From positions 1 through 30,483 of the IMG/VR virus record IMGVR_UViG_3300025108_000239: 30,483 bases of DNA, one strand, 5' to 3'. The notes beneath the pieces are model-generated. The model did no database searches. It saw only the letters and a list, made by a program, of their open reading frames with translations, and had not been told where the DNA came from. Shown in pieces: positions 6,787 to 15,121 of the stretch (positions are counted from its first letter, which is position 1; every line of letters starts with the position of its first letter). The position numbers and the translations under genes are program-made. The stretch comes from a virus.

Positions 6787-7646
6787 GGTAAAGTAATTCC
6801 GTGGCGTCCAGCAATGTTGGATTCAATATCGGCGCGATTTGCTGATTGGTCTGTAAGGTAAATAACAATTTCTGAAATTGTGCCATTCCAAGTCAGGGTA
6901 ACCCCATAAGATACAGAGCCGATCCGCCCGTTAGTTGTCGCGTTTGTATTTGCTCCTGTAAGTGTGGTTCCTCCCGCCCCGTCAACGTATGCGGTCAAAT
7001 CTGTTCCCGTGTATTCACCAGTAAACAGTTGAACATCTGCATCATAATTTTGCTGTGCTTTTACGGCATTGCTTCTATGGTGAATAAGGCCCGACGATAA
7101 ACCAAGCAAAGTAATGCCGTCATTACTGGCATCGCGAAAGTCAAGTAGGAACTGATTTGTGGTATTGTTTACGGGTTCGCAAACTGCAGACATCAAATGG
7201 CCAGAGTTTGACCCTGTGGCAAATGGCATTTGCAAATAATCGCCAGAACCATCAAATGACACGGTTGCTTTACCATTGGAGTTCGTAATAACAGAACCAC
7301 TATTTACGATCTTTGGTTGTGCCGATGCTGTAGTTTGTGTTGCGTTTTGCCCATTACCACTTTGATCATACCACGTCGTAACAAATGCATCTCCGGCACC
7401 AGCAAATGTAGCTAGAGCACCACCAGTAATATCTGTAGCCGAAAAATTATCCTCGCTATTATCGCTGGAACGTCTTGCACGAATAACGTTACCACCGCCT
7501 CCAATGTTTTGCAGCGAATATGCTGCAGAAGCACCAGGATATTGATTTAACAAATGGGAACTATATGATAGCCCAAAAAAGGTGTTCGTAAAGCTATTTG
7601 AAAATGGTGAAATAAATGTATTCCACGTTGTTGATTTAAAAGGCAT
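6783..7646 (-). CDS. Lectin-like (concanavalin-A/LamG-type) adhesin protein
   Basis: I use the ATG at 7646 (MPFKSTTWNTF, 287 aa), 4 bases after the preceding stop; an in-frame extension to 7712 lies inside the preceding gene. The segments AAYSLQNIGGGGNVIRARR, FVTTWYDQSGNGQNATQ and GKATVSFDGSGDYLQMPF are a recurring phage and bacterial pattern leading into a concanavalin-A-like beta-sandwich that binds carbohydrate. The C-terminal half (WNGTISEIVIYLTDQSANR) is the usual closing strand and helix of such jelly-rolls. No glycosidase catalytic pair can be assigned. It probably binds a surface sugar and is displayed on the virion. Its partner genes are the 96-aa beta protein upstream and the coupled 146-aa gene downstream. 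Confidence 0.75.
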   Translation of the reverse strand: MPFKSTTWNTFISPFSNSFTNTFFGLSYSSHLLNQYPGASAAYSLQNIGGGGNVIRARRSSDNSEDNFSATDITGGALATFAGAGDAFVTTWYDQSGNGQNATQTTASAQPKIVNSGSVITNSNGKATVSFDGSGDYLQMPFATGSNSGHLMSAVCEPVNNTTNQFLLDFRDASNDGITLLGLSSGLIHHRSNAVKAQQNYDADVQLFTGEYTGTDLTAYVDGAGGTTLTGANTNATTNGRIGSVSYGVTLTWNGTISEIVIYLTDQSANRADIESNIAGRHGITLP

Positions 7647-7650
7647 ATTA

Positions 7651-7941
7651 CTATGCAGTAACTTTATAAAATTCGAATGTAATATTTGTGGAGCTTCCAG
7701 CACTGGCCACAACAGCTTTTAAATCTCCACCAGGGAGATAGACATTTTCATTAATTGCTGCTGTGATCGATTTAGTACTTCCATCATCCTGAAGTGCAAT
7801 AAAGCTTGAATCGGAATCTCGACGGTATTGCAATGTAATAGTTGCACCATCAAAGGTTCCGGAGACGCTTAAAAAATGCAAGCCTCCATTAACACTAAAG
7901 GAATCCGGCTGACCACTATTTGTAATTGTTTGCTTAGCCAT
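7651..7941 (-). CDS. Small beta-sandwich structural protein
   Basis: A 96-aa protein without a clear T4 counterpart. The layout is that of a compact beta-sandwich: GGLHFLSVSGTFDGATITLQ, then YRRDSDSSFIAL, then NENVYLPGGDLKAVVAS, then ITFEFYKV. Short proteins with this pattern (a GATI/V-LQ strand, a polar loop, then an LPGG or LPAG turn) recur in marine phages next to head or fibre genes. A decoration or fibre-adaptor role is plausible but not shown. It starts the accessory cassette after the portal gene, has its own perfect late promoter and lies 4 bases before the lectin-like gene. Confidence 0.7.
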   Translation of the reverse strand: MAKQTITNSGQPDSFSVNGGLHFLSVSGTFDGATITLQYRRDSDSSFIALQDDGSTKSITAAINENVYLPGGDLKAVVASAGSSTNITFEFYKVTA

Positions 7942-7947
7942 AGTATC

Positions 7948-7955
7948 TATTTATA
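7948..7955 (-). promoter_or_regulatory. T4-type late promoter for the accessory cassette
   Basis: A perfect TATAAATA on the minus strand, with 6 bases between the box and the ATG at 7941. The predicted transcript would begin one base before the start codon. Confidence 0.7.
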
Positions 7956-7977
7956 TGTTTTATGAATTATTTTTTAG

Positions 7978-9480
7978 TTAAAAGTCATCACCATCTTCTT
8001 CTCCACTGCCTTCTTCTTCAATTTCTTTATCAAGCTGTTCAATCTCTTCATCGGTTTGACGAAGAATAACTTGACGAACATACTTGTTTGAAATATACTT
8101 ACCAACCAGATCTTCCATCATTTGCGCCATTTCTAAGCGTTCGCGAAGAATTTCAAATTCTTTCATTTCCGCGAAGTAGTTGTCTTCAAGGAAATCAACG
8201 TTAATACTTTCTTCAATGGTAGGCCAATCACGTTCAGTGATAATACCTTTAAGAATAAGCTGAATTCTTAAAGCGTCAATGAGCATAAAGGAGAATTTCT
8301 TTCTTAAACGATCAATGAACTTTTGGAATTTAACTTCTTCTCGAGAAACCTCAGTTGCACGGCCAATACTAAATGCGGTATCTTGTTCTAATCGTGCAAC
8401 AGGCACGTTTAAAGCACGATAAAGTTTACGTTGAAAGAATTGAACATCTTCAATCTGACCAAGATTTTCACCACCGCTCAATGTTGTAATTTCCGTACCG
8501 CGGCCACCTTCTCTTCGTGGAAGGTAGAAATCTTCAAGCATTGACATGTGGCGACGATCATCACTGATGTTACCCGTTGATGCATCATATACAAGTTTAT
8601 TGCGATAACGCGAAACAACTTGTTGAACATATTCTTCTGCCTTACCCTTTGGAAGGTTACCTACATCAATGTAGAAAATTCTACGTTCTGGTGCACGAGA
8701 AACACGATAAACCACAAGTGAATCTTCCATGTAGCGGAGCTGATTCACAAGTTTAAGTGACTTATGCAAATGGCCAATTGAGCGTGTCTTGGTTGAATCT
8801 TGAAGACCGGATGTTACGTGAATGATTGCATCTTTAGCAAACTTAACACCATTAATCTGATCTTGAGTTGTATTACCATGTTCAGGCGAATACACATAGT
8901 ATTCGTCAACAACCTTTTCAATTTCGAGTTTAGTTTTAGGATCAACTTCCTTTTTAATTTCTCGAACTTTACTCATATGAGTTGTTTCAACCGCCCTGAT
9001 TTCTGAAATACCCTTTTGAGGATTTTTGGCATCAATGATCACATTGAAATATGCTCTTCCATCAATGTACCAATTACGAAAATATTCAGGCGCGTTATGA
9101 TTGAAACGATAAAGCCGTAAGACATCATTAAATTCATTTTGAATTTTTTTCTTTACTGTATCCGGTTGTTTAAGGTCTTTAAGTTTTAAACTAACTGGCG
9201 AAGAATCTTCACTCGCTGCAATTGCACCATCTACAATATCAGAGATAGCAGAATCACATTCTGGTTGTAAAGAAGCTTCACGATATTTATGAATAATGTC
9301 GTGATCTGAAAGAGCATCAGTGCCGGAAAGGTCAACAAACTGACCATAATATCCACCACCCACTGTTACATTAGTAGCTCCCTCTTCATTTGATTTAGGA
9401 ATAGGCGAAATTATGTCTTTACTCAAATCATCCTTTGAGACCTTCTTGCTAATTTCGTATCCGAATAAATTCACTGCCAT
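7978..9480 (-). CDS. 20: Portal vertex protein gp20
   Basis: This 500-aa protein (T4 gp20 is 524 aa) forms the dodecameric portal through which DNA is packaged and to which the neck attaches. Diagnostic stretches include ALSDHDIIHKYREASLQPE near the N-terminus, RNWYIDGRAYFNVIIDAK, the stem region PERRIFYIDVGNLPKGKAE, then RREGGRGTEITTLSGGENLG, and the clip and crown segment RLEQDTAFSIGRATEVSREE. The extreme C-terminus is highly acidic (EEEGSGEEDGDDF). It follows the tube gene as in T4. Between the two lie a perfect 12-bp hairpin and a late promoter, so the portal appears to be separately transcribed. Cytoplasmic; no signal peptide. Confidence 0.96.
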   Translation of the reverse strand: MAVNLFGYEISKKVSKDDLSKDIISPIPKSNEEGATNVTVGGGYYGQFVDLSGTDALSDHDIIHKYREASLQPECDSAISDIVDGAIAASEDSSPVSLKLKDLKQPDTVKKKIQNEFNDVLRLYRFNHNAPEYFRNWYIDGRAYFNVIIDAKNPQKGISEIRAVETTHMSKVREIKKEVDPKTKLEIEKVVDEYYVYSPEHGNTTQDQINGVKFAKDAIIHVTSGLQDSTKTRSIGHLHKSLKLVNQLRYMEDSLVVYRVSRAPERRIFYIDVGNLPKGKAEEYVQQVVSRYRNKLVYDASTGNISDDRRHMSMLEDFYLPRREGGRGTEITTLSGGENLGQIEDVQFFQRKLYRALNVPVARLEQDTAFSIGRATEVSREEVKFQKFIDRLRKKFSFMLIDALRIQLILKGIITERDWPTIEESINVDFLEDNYFAEMKEFEILRERLEMAQMMEDLVGKYISNKYVRQVILRQTDEEIEQLDKEIEEEGSGEEDGDDF

Positions 9481-9488
9481 GATATATT

Positions 9489-9496
9489 TATTTATA
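9489..9496 (-). promoter_or_regulatory. T4-type late promoter for gp20
   Basis: A perfect TATAAATA on the minus strand, 2 bases after the 12-bp hairpin and with 8 bases to the ATG at 9480. The predicted leader is about 3 bases. Confidence 0.75.
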
Positions 9497-9498
9497 CC

Positions 9499-9533
9499 GA
9501 TGCACAGGGTAGTTTTATTCCACCCTGTGCATC
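9499..9533 (-). other. Perfect 12-bp inverted repeat between gp19 and gp20
   Basis: GATGCACAGGGT and its exact reverse complement ACCCTGTGCATC flank an 11-base loop. In the minus-strand transcript this forms a stable hairpin 15 bases after the gp19 stop. No U-tract follows; the next bases lead straight into the gp20 late box. It could act as a weak terminator, an RNA 3'-end stabiliser for the tube message, or an RNA-processing site. Its function is inferred, its structure is plain. Confidence 0.85.
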
Positions 9534-9548
9534 AGTAAGTGTGTTTTA

Positions 9549-10070
9549 TTAAGAGGTAGTATTGGACGTCCAGTATTGATACGCCAATTCAACCGTGAAT
9601 TCTTCGATTGTGTCAGCAGATTCGCTACTCACATCAATTGCAGAAATGTTAACTGGATAAGCACCTCGGAAGGTATATTGCTTAATTGAGCTTCCATCTT
9701 TGTCAAGTTGATCAACGAGCATATCAGTTTCGTAATCAATGGGATTAGTCAAACCGGTATTGCTTTGATGGGTGTTAATCCCATTCTGCCAGCGCTCAAA
9801 TGCGTCCCTAATTTCAAAACCGGTGTCATTAATAATAGTGATTGACCAGTTTTCATATGTACGGTCACCAGCTACTTTAAGCTGACGGCCACGATAAGGA
9901 ACATCAATTTGTCCAATAACGCTTGCGGGCAATTGAGCTGCTTTACACATGAATTGTGCTAATTCAGTATCACCTTCAGCGTAACCGGGAAAAGTTAGAG
10001 TTGCCTTAAAAAGGTTTGCTCTAGCTCCTCCTCCAATGAGTTTTGCTTTAAATTCGTCTATAGTTGCCAT
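9549..10070 (-). CDS. 19: Tail tube protein gp19
   Basis: This 173-aa protein (T4 gp19 is 163 aa) polymerises into the inner tail tube. It shows the full family pattern: QFMCKAAQLPASVIGQIDVP, then YRGRQLKVAGDRTYENW, then IINDTGFEIRDAFERWQNGI, and a C-terminal strand pair ending EEFTVELAYQYW. These match T4 gp19 (CKAAPLPAG, INVAGDRTFDDW, TFEVTLALDYWE) almost segment by segment. It starts 15 bases after the sheath stop with a modest purine-rich site (AAGAAAG) before the ATG, and no late box, so it is co-transcribed with gp18. A strong hairpin follows its stop. Confidence 0.97.
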   Translation of the reverse strand: MATIDEFKAKLIGGGARANLFKATLTFPGYAEGDTELAQFMCKAAQLPASVIGQIDVPYRGRQLKVAGDRTYENWSITIINDTGFEIRDAFERWQNGINTHQSNTGLTNPIDYETDMLVDQLDKDGSSIKQYTFRGAYPVNISAIDVSSESADTIEEFTVELAYQYWTSNTTS

Positions 10071-10085
10071 GATTCTTTCTTGTTA

Positions 10086-12233
10086 TTAGTTACCTGTTCC
10101 AACGATTTCGGAGAATTCGATTCCCGTACGAGTTGCTACGAAGTTAAGAGTGATGAAGTTGATTGAACGTGCAGGCTTGATGTAAATATCTGCAACAAAC
10201 CTATTCGTATCAATAATATCACCAGTGTTATTTGTTTCATCGCACACAACTAAGAAATCATTGATTCCTCTTCGTCCTTGTACATCCCGAAGAAATGGTT
10301 CAACCATGTTTCGGAACATTGCACGAGTAAACTCATCGTTCAATTCGAACAGTTGGAATTTAGATGCTGTAGCAATTGCTTTTTCGATAACGTTAAACAA
10401 TCTACGAACATTGATTCTATCAAACGCGGAAGGCTTACTTTGCTTTGTCTTATCACCGAAAAGCAAGATACCTTGCCCCGGTTGTGCAATGATCGGATTG
10501 ATACCAGCTTTATACAATGTATCGCGATCAGTCTTGTTTGGATTCCACTTAAGCTTAGTTACACCAAGAAGATTTCCTCGATTGTAACCAGCCGGTGAGA
10601 ACCAAGCATCGTTAGTTTGATCTGTTCGGGCGCAAAGACCAGCCATGTGACCAGAAGCGTTAATGTAAACAAAATCATCACGATATTTGTTATAAACATA
10701 CACTGCAGAACTATCACATACAACATACGAGCTATTGTAACTAGTATGATCGGTAGTTACTTCATCGGCGCTATCAGAGGAAATATCAGCCGAAATAAAC
10801 CCTATACAATCTTTACGTGCTGTGCCAGCAATTCGAACAATTTCTGCACCAACAAGAGTAGTACCATCGAATTGTTCTGCGAACAACAGGTTAATATCGA
10901 TTTTTTCTGGATCTTGAAATTCTGCCAATGCAGTTACAACGTGACCTTCATCCTGAGCAGTACTGTCACCATCGGTGCCATTGGCTAACGAGAAGTCAAG
11001 CAGATTTACATTATCAACACTTACAACCTTTAATGCAATGTTGTCGGTAGCATCACCACCAAGTAAGGCTCCACTAATTACGATTTCATCATCAACCGCA
11101 TATTGGAAACCACCATCAACTACATTAACACTGATTTCGTTTTGGTCAGGCGAATCGCCACCACCTGCAATTGTGATTTTAAATTTCGCACCGGAACCAT
11201 TATTGGTACTTGGAGAATTCGAAACACCAGTAGTATCCACATCATCAACGATTGTGTATGTACCATCAGTAAGCGAATTAGGACCAGTGATGTTAACTGT
11301 AACATCAATTGCACCAAGGGTCGGTGAATCTTGAGCATCAACACCGGTGGTGATTCTTGACGTTGCAGCCAAGGCGCCAAATGTTTTCTGTGTTGATATG
11401 CCAACTTCTCCAGGAAGAGCATAATCTACACCACTAACACTTGCACGGAAATATTCTTTAAATGCTGTTTCGCCGATAAAGGCATATTCGGAATCACGAT
11501 TAATTACTGTTTTGTAATAGTTAGTTCCTCCATCTTTAACTGCATCTGAATATAAAGAAAGGCCTTCAAAGATTTCAAGGACTGTGCCCTTTGTACCAGA
11601 AATTTGCCCATCTTCATCAACAATAGCGACATGAATTTCATCGTTTGCTGAACTATCTACATTAGTAGATGCCCAAGATGTGGTTGAAGCGGCGGTAGAT
11701 ACGACACTGTTTAAAGCACTGTCGTTAAAGTTTCCACTATTAGTAAGTGCATGAGCGATCGAAACCTTTAAGCTATTACCCAATTTACCTGGGCAGCGTG
11801 CATGAATTACCGCTGCATTAACTGCTTCGCCTGGCGAATTACCATCGGCTGTTGTAAATGTAATGCCATCAAAGGTGTCTTTATTACCAATGTATGCGCT
11901 GTGAACGTCGGTCGATTCTCCATGCGCCGAACCAGCAGCATTTCGTGCTGCAGCATCAATTGCACGGGAAACGACAAGTGCGTTACCGTATTTTAAAAAG
12001 CTTGCGGCCTGCAAGAATGGTACGAAGTTATCATATTCACCACCGGTAGCTGTACCAGTTGGAACACCATAAGCATCTGTTAATTCTTTTTCAGAAGAAA
12101 CCGTTTTTGTTTCTCCAACAGGGCCCCAGCTGAAGTGACCTGCAAAAGCACCGATCGATGTCGATACTGCAGGAATCACATTAGTCAAGTCTACTTCCTT
12201 GACTTCTACTCCGGGTGATACCTGAAATCCCAT
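10086..12233 (-). CDS. 18: Tail sheath protein gp18
   Basis: This 715-aa protein (T4 gp18 is 659 aa) forms the contractile outer tail. The N-terminus GFQVSPGVEVKEVDLTNVIP and the following SIGAFAGHFSWGPVGE are family signatures. The C-terminal polymerisation domain includes GINPIIAQPGQGILLFGDKT, RRLFNVIEKAIATASKFQLF and the terminal strands ARSINFITLNFVATRTGIEF. The middle (residues about 300-405) is an added beta-rich module with Gly/Asp-rich turns (GGGDSPDQNEISVNVVDGGF) similar to segments in gp8 and the 1900-aa protein; it probably projects from the sheath surface. It has the best ribosome binding site in the window and the longest leader, consistent with very high late expression. Confidence 0.96.
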   Translation of the reverse strand: MGFQVSPGVEVKEVDLTNVIPAVSTSIGAFAGHFSWGPVGETKTVSSEKELTDAYGVPTGTATGGEYDNFVPFLQAASFLKYGNALVVSRAIDAAARNAAGSAHGESTDVHSAYIGNKDTFDGITFTTADGNSPGEAVNAAVIHARCPGKLGNSLKVSIAHALTNSGNFNDSALNSVVSTAASTTSWASTNVDSSANDEIHVAIVDEDGQISGTKGTVLEIFEGLSLYSDAVKDGGTNYYKTVINRDSEYAFIGETAFKEYFRASVSGVDYALPGEVGISTQKTFGALAATSRITTGVDAQDSPTLGAIDVTVNITGPNSLTDGTYTIVDDVDTTGVSNSPSTNNGSGAKFKITIAGGGDSPDQNEISVNVVDGGFQYAVDDEIVISGALLGGDATDNIALKVVSVDNVNLLDFSLANGTDGDSTAQDEGHVVTALAEFQDPEKIDINLLFAEQFDGTTLVGAEIVRIAGTARKDCIGFISADISSDSADEVTTDHTSYNSSYVVCDSSAVYVYNKYRDDFVYINASGHMAGLCARTDQTNDAWFSPAGYNRGNLLGVTKLKWNPNKTDRDTLYKAGINPIIAQPGQGILLFGDKTKQSKPSAFDRINVRRLFNVIEKAIATASKFQLFELNDEFTRAMFRNMVEPFLRDVQGRRGINDFLVVCDETNNTGDIIDTNRFVADIYIKPARSINFITLNFVATRTGIEFSEIVGTGN

Positions 12234-12243
12234 ATTAGTTTTG

Positions 12244-12249
12244 TCCTTT
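12244..12249 (-). promoter_or_regulatory. Shine-Dalgarno site of gp18
   Basis: AAAGGA on the minus strand, 10 bases before the ATG at 12233. This is the clearest ribosome binding site in the window; most other genes here lack a recognisable one. Confidence 0.7.
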
Positions 12250-12301
12250 CAATAAGTTAATTTTAAGTTGTTGAATCATTATAAGATAGTTTCAATAGAT
12301 C

Positions 12302-12309
12302 TATTTATA
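12302..12309 (-). promoter_or_regulatory. T4-type late promoter for gp18-gp19
   Basis: A perfect TATAAATA on the minus strand, 68 bases before the gp18 ATG, giving a predicted leader of about 63 bases that carries the Shine-Dalgarno site. The downstream half of the box is part of a perfect 12-bp palindrome (AATAGATCTATT, 12294-12305) that spans the predicted transcription start. Confidence 0.78.
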
Positions 12310-12320
12310 ATTTTATTTTT

Positions 12321-13904
12321 TTACAAATCATGCCAAGCTTTAATCTCGTTTTGCATTTCTACATAAGCATTATCAGATTCTCTACCATCAGTAATGACAC
12401 CAAAGGGAGGCACATCGTTTTCGATCTGTTCCATCTTTTCTTTGAAAAGCATTTGCTTCAAGTCAACTGTTGAAATATCACCAAAGGCCTCGGAAGAAAC
12501 AAACCAAGCAAACATAACAAGGTTCATAACCATATCATCATGATTGCCGACCTTCGCTTCGTATGAGCTACCCTTTGATTCAAACGTCGATAATTCTAAG
12601 ATGGTGTGTTCATCACGAACTCTTAGCTTCTCGAGCTCAATTAGATCTTTTAGATTAGAACACCCAAGACGCTTTACTCTTTTTGTCATCATTACACCGA
12701 TACCATTTTTACGGACAGTGGACTCAACAAAAGTATTTTCATATTCGTGTTCGTAATATACATCATTACAAACAGCCATGCCAACATCATTATTCTCAAT
12801 AATAACAAGTGCTTCGTTATATTCTCTCGCGACCCTTACAATAATATCAGGGAAAATCATTGGTGAAATCATATTATCACGAAACGTAGCAACCTGATCG
12901 AAGTTTCCAAATGTCGCATCAATCATGGTAAACGTTGAGTAGTCTTGTCCTCTACCCTTTGAAACGTCTACTGTCATAACGTATTGATGATCTTCAATCG
13001 GATCTTCATAATACTTTACACCTCGGTGATATCTCTGAGGGTTTTCCATTTGTAAACCCATAAGAATGTTTGATGAAATAAGTGTATTTGACGTTCCAAT
13101 GAAATTGTTACCAAACTCTTGTTCGAACTGAAGCTCAGAGGTGTTAGCAATTGTCATTGCTTTCCACGTCTCATCTCTCCCAGGAACATCCCACCAATCT
13201 ACTCTAAACGGGACAAATTCGTTTGATTTCTTTTGAGCGCCTTCCCATAAAGCGCAGAATAAATTGCCAATGCCATTTGCAGTTGATGTGATAATTACCT
13301 TTGTATCATTACCAGATGAAACAACTGGATACGTCGATGTGTAGAACTCTGCAGCATTTTCGACAAAGGCAAACTCATCAAGGAAAAGAAGGTTGACCGA
13401 CATACCACGAATTGAACTGGCCGATGTAGCAGCTGCAACAACCTTTGAGTTATTGGCAAATTCGATAGATCCTTTGTTGACTGCTTTACACCCAGGCTGC
13501 AAAAAGAATGGCAAATTTTCAAGCGCTAAAGTAATTCTACTTAGCATTTCCCGAGCAGTAGCACCTTTGTTAGCAAGAACTGCAACCGTTTTTTCAGGAT
13601 TAAAACAGATGTAATGAAGAATATAAACGATCGAGGAAATAGATTTACCCGATTGTCGACAAGCAAGAACAATGTTAAAACGATTTTCATCGAACTGCTT
13701 AAGCATACTACGCTGATAACCATAAGGCTTATACGAAACAAGCCCTTTATCAAGGTTGATCACCTTAATGTAATTTTCTGCGAAATAAACGATGTCTTCC
13801 ATGCATCGCTTATATTCTTTCAGCTCGTGTTCTGTATAGTGCTGTTCATATCCATCAGCCTTAATCTGTGGATTGCCCATGTACGAGCCATCTTTATTTC
13901 CCAT
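12321..13904 (-). CDS. 17: Terminase large subunit gp17
   Basis: This 527-aa protein (T4 gp17 is 610 aa) is the packaging motor ATPase and headful nuclease. ATPase motifs are clear: Walker A ACRQSGKS at 81-88 (Lys87), Walker B NLLFLDEFAF with Asp176 and Glu177, and the coupling motif TSTANG at 206-211. The RNase H-like nuclease domain shows TVDVSKGRGQDYS (Asp313), VIIENNDVG (Glu370) and GNHDDMVM (Asp456/457), the expected metal ligands. It works with gp16 and docks on the gp20 portal. The start ATG at 13904 is 9 bases after the gp16 stop. A near-consensus late box (AATAAATA) overlaps the end of gp16. Confidence 0.97.
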   Translation of the reverse strand: MGNKDGSYMGNPQIKADGYEQHYTEHELKEYKRCMEDIVYFAENYIKVINLDKGLVSYKPYGYQRSMLKQFDENRFNIVLACRQSGKSISSIVYILHYICFNPEKTVAVLANKGATAREMLSRITLALENLPFFLQPGCKAVNKGSIEFANNSKVVAAATSASSIRGMSVNLLFLDEFAFVENAAEFYTSTYPVVSSGNDTKVIITSTANGIGNLFCALWEGAQKKSNEFVPFRVDWWDVPGRDETWKAMTIANTSELQFEQEFGNNFIGTSNTLISSNILMGLQMENPQRYHRGVKYYEDPIEDHQYVMTVDVSKGRGQDYSTFTMIDATFGNFDQVATFRDNMISPMIFPDIIVRVAREYNEALVIIENNDVGMAVCNDVYYEHEYENTFVESTVRKNGIGVMMTKRVKRLGCSNLKDLIELEKLRVRDEHTILELSTFESKGSSYEAKVGNHDDMVMNLVMFAWFVSSEAFGDISTVDLKQMLFKEKMEQIENDVPPFGVITDGRESDNAYVEMQNEIKAWHDL

Positions 13905-13910
13905 CTAAAT

Positions 13911-13918
13911 TATTTATT
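13911..13918 (-). promoter_or_regulatory. Late promoter variant (AATAAATA) before gp17
   Basis: AATAAATA on the minus strand, one base from consensus, overlapping the gp16 stop codon and leaving 6 bases to the gp17 ATG. The position relative to the start codon is the same as for the perfect boxes in this window. Confidence 0.45.
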
Positions 13919-14339
13919 CTTCTTCAACATCAATAGTATTTGCTTCTTTCTTAAGAAATCTTTGTAGCTCTGTTGTGGAACCTACAAAAATAGCATTATT
14001 CGTAGTACTATTGGTTGGAGTATTTTTATCTTGTGTAATATCCTTGCGTGTCTTTTGTAGTTTTACAAGGTCCTGTGTCATTTCGCTCGTGTGCTTTATC
14101 ATTGTTGATAAAACCTCAAACGCACGAGGATGCTCAGATTCAGACGCTAAGGCCATCATTTGATTAATCGCTTCACACGACTGGTCAATCAATGACTTCA
14201 TTTTATCACGAGAATATTCAATATCCTTTTCAGTGTCCTTTGTTATTTGGTCAGGAGATACTGATTTCGCGTTGGTGTCAATGATTTCAAGATTTTCTTC
14301 AAGGGCTTCAATAATTTCATTCTTATCACGGTGAGTCAT
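13914..14339 (-). CDS. 16: Terminase small subunit gp16
   Basis: I use the ATG at 14339 (MTHRDKNEIIEALEENLEII, 141 aa; T4 gp16 is 164 aa). An in-frame TTG 12 bases upstream is less likely. The protein is almost wholly helical with a central coiled-coil core and the conserved segment PRAFEVLSTMIKHTSEM, which matches the RAYEVLSNLIK region of T4 gp16. The small subunit oligomerises, recognises the phage DNA concatemer and stimulates gp17. It overlaps the end of gp15 by 14 bases and precedes gp17, the standard order. The C-terminal tail (Thr/Asn-rich, then acidic) is probably flexible. Confidence 0.92.
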   Translation of the reverse strand: MTHRDKNEIIEALEENLEIIDTNAKSVSPDQITKDTEKDIEYSRDKMKSLIDQSCEAINQMMALASESEHPRAFEVLSTMIKHTSEMTQDLVKLQKTRKDITQDKNTPTNSTTNNAIFVGSTTELQRFLKKEANTIDVEEE

Positions 14340-15120
14340 GATCAAATCCAAATGTTGTAGTTATAGTATCAGTGGAATCAAGAGGAGGTGAATCGCTGGT
14401 AGCAACTGCAACTCGAACATTTTCATTTTCGACACCATAAGGTGCTTTTGCTTTTTGAGTTGCTGGGTTTGTAACATCGTCATACAGAAACACATCGACT
14501 GTGCGTATAACGTTTTGTTCACTTTCACCTCCAATAAATCTCACTTTCATTGTAAAATCTAAGGTGTATAAAATAGTGCGACGTGTTTCGAAGTCACCTT
14601 CATAATCATCGCTAATTGTTGTGCCGGTAAGAATAATTGGCACGTCAGTTACGGTTCCTTCTCCTTCTAAACCTTTTACTGAAATTGTATATTCGGGTTT
14701 AAACGATGGAAGAATCTGTTCAAAGATTTGCAAAGCATCATTTTGGTTTGTTGCAAAAATATTGAGTTGCATACTAATCGTGTATGGCGTACTTTGATTT
14801 ACAACCTTTACCTTTGTAGTAGAATCAGCAACTCCTCCTAAAATTCTCTTATTAAATTTATTCAATCCAGAGCCAGCATCAAAATCAATTGAGGTGATTT
14901 CAAAGCTCATCCGTGGAAGCTTAATGGCAATTGTATTATCACCGGCCGCTTCCGTATCTGATTGGATACGGGCCAAAAACTTTTTACGAGGTCCATAGGC
15001 AATAGGCACCTTCTCTTCGGTAGCACCTGCACGAACAACTTTTAAATTATTGAAAATCGTTCCAAAAACTGCTACTGACTTGCGTATAGTTTTATTATAA
15101 AAGTAATTTCCGTCAAGCAT
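14326..15120 (-). CDS. 15: Tail sheath terminator / completion protein gp15
   Basis: This 264-aa protein (T4 gp15 is 272 aa) caps the last sheath ring and joins tail to neck. Family matches include GNYFYNKTIRKSVAVFGTIF at the N-terminus (T4: GYFYNSSFRRYATLMGDLF), KVPIAYGPRKKFLARI (T4: RVPITYASKEHFMMKL), LPRMSFEITSIDFDA, and QIFEQILPSFKPEYTISV (T4: QIVEQILPYFQPHFNTTM). The strand DFETRRTILYTLDFTMKV corresponds to the RRRIEWSLTFEV strand of T4. It begins one base after the gp14 stop and overlaps gp16. The C-terminus ends in DHDSP, part of a wider Asp-Ser-Pro pattern in this window. Confidence 0.94.
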   Translation of the reverse strand: MLDGNYFYNKTIRKSVAVFGTIFNNLKVVRAGATEEKVPIAYGPRKKFLARIQSDTEAAGDNTIAIKLPRMSFEITSIDFDAGSGLNKFNKRILGGVADSTTKVKVVNQSTPYTISMQLNIFATNQNDALQIFEQILPSFKPEYTISVKGLEGEGTVTDVPIILTGTTISDDYEGDFETRRTILYTLDFTMKVRFIGGESEQNVIRTVDVFLYDDVTNPATQKAKAPYGVENENVRVAVATSDSPPLDSTDTITTTFGFDHDSP

Positions 15121-15121
15121 A

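Noticed and set aside
4675-7941. Diversity-generating retroelement target in the fibre cassette
   Set aside because: No reverse transcriptase gene and no paired template/variable repeat seen in the window.
12263-12295. Sigma70-type promoter (TTGAAA and TATAAT) before gp18
   Set aside because: The two elements are only about 6 bases apart, so they cannot act as -35 and -10; the T4 late box explains the region better.
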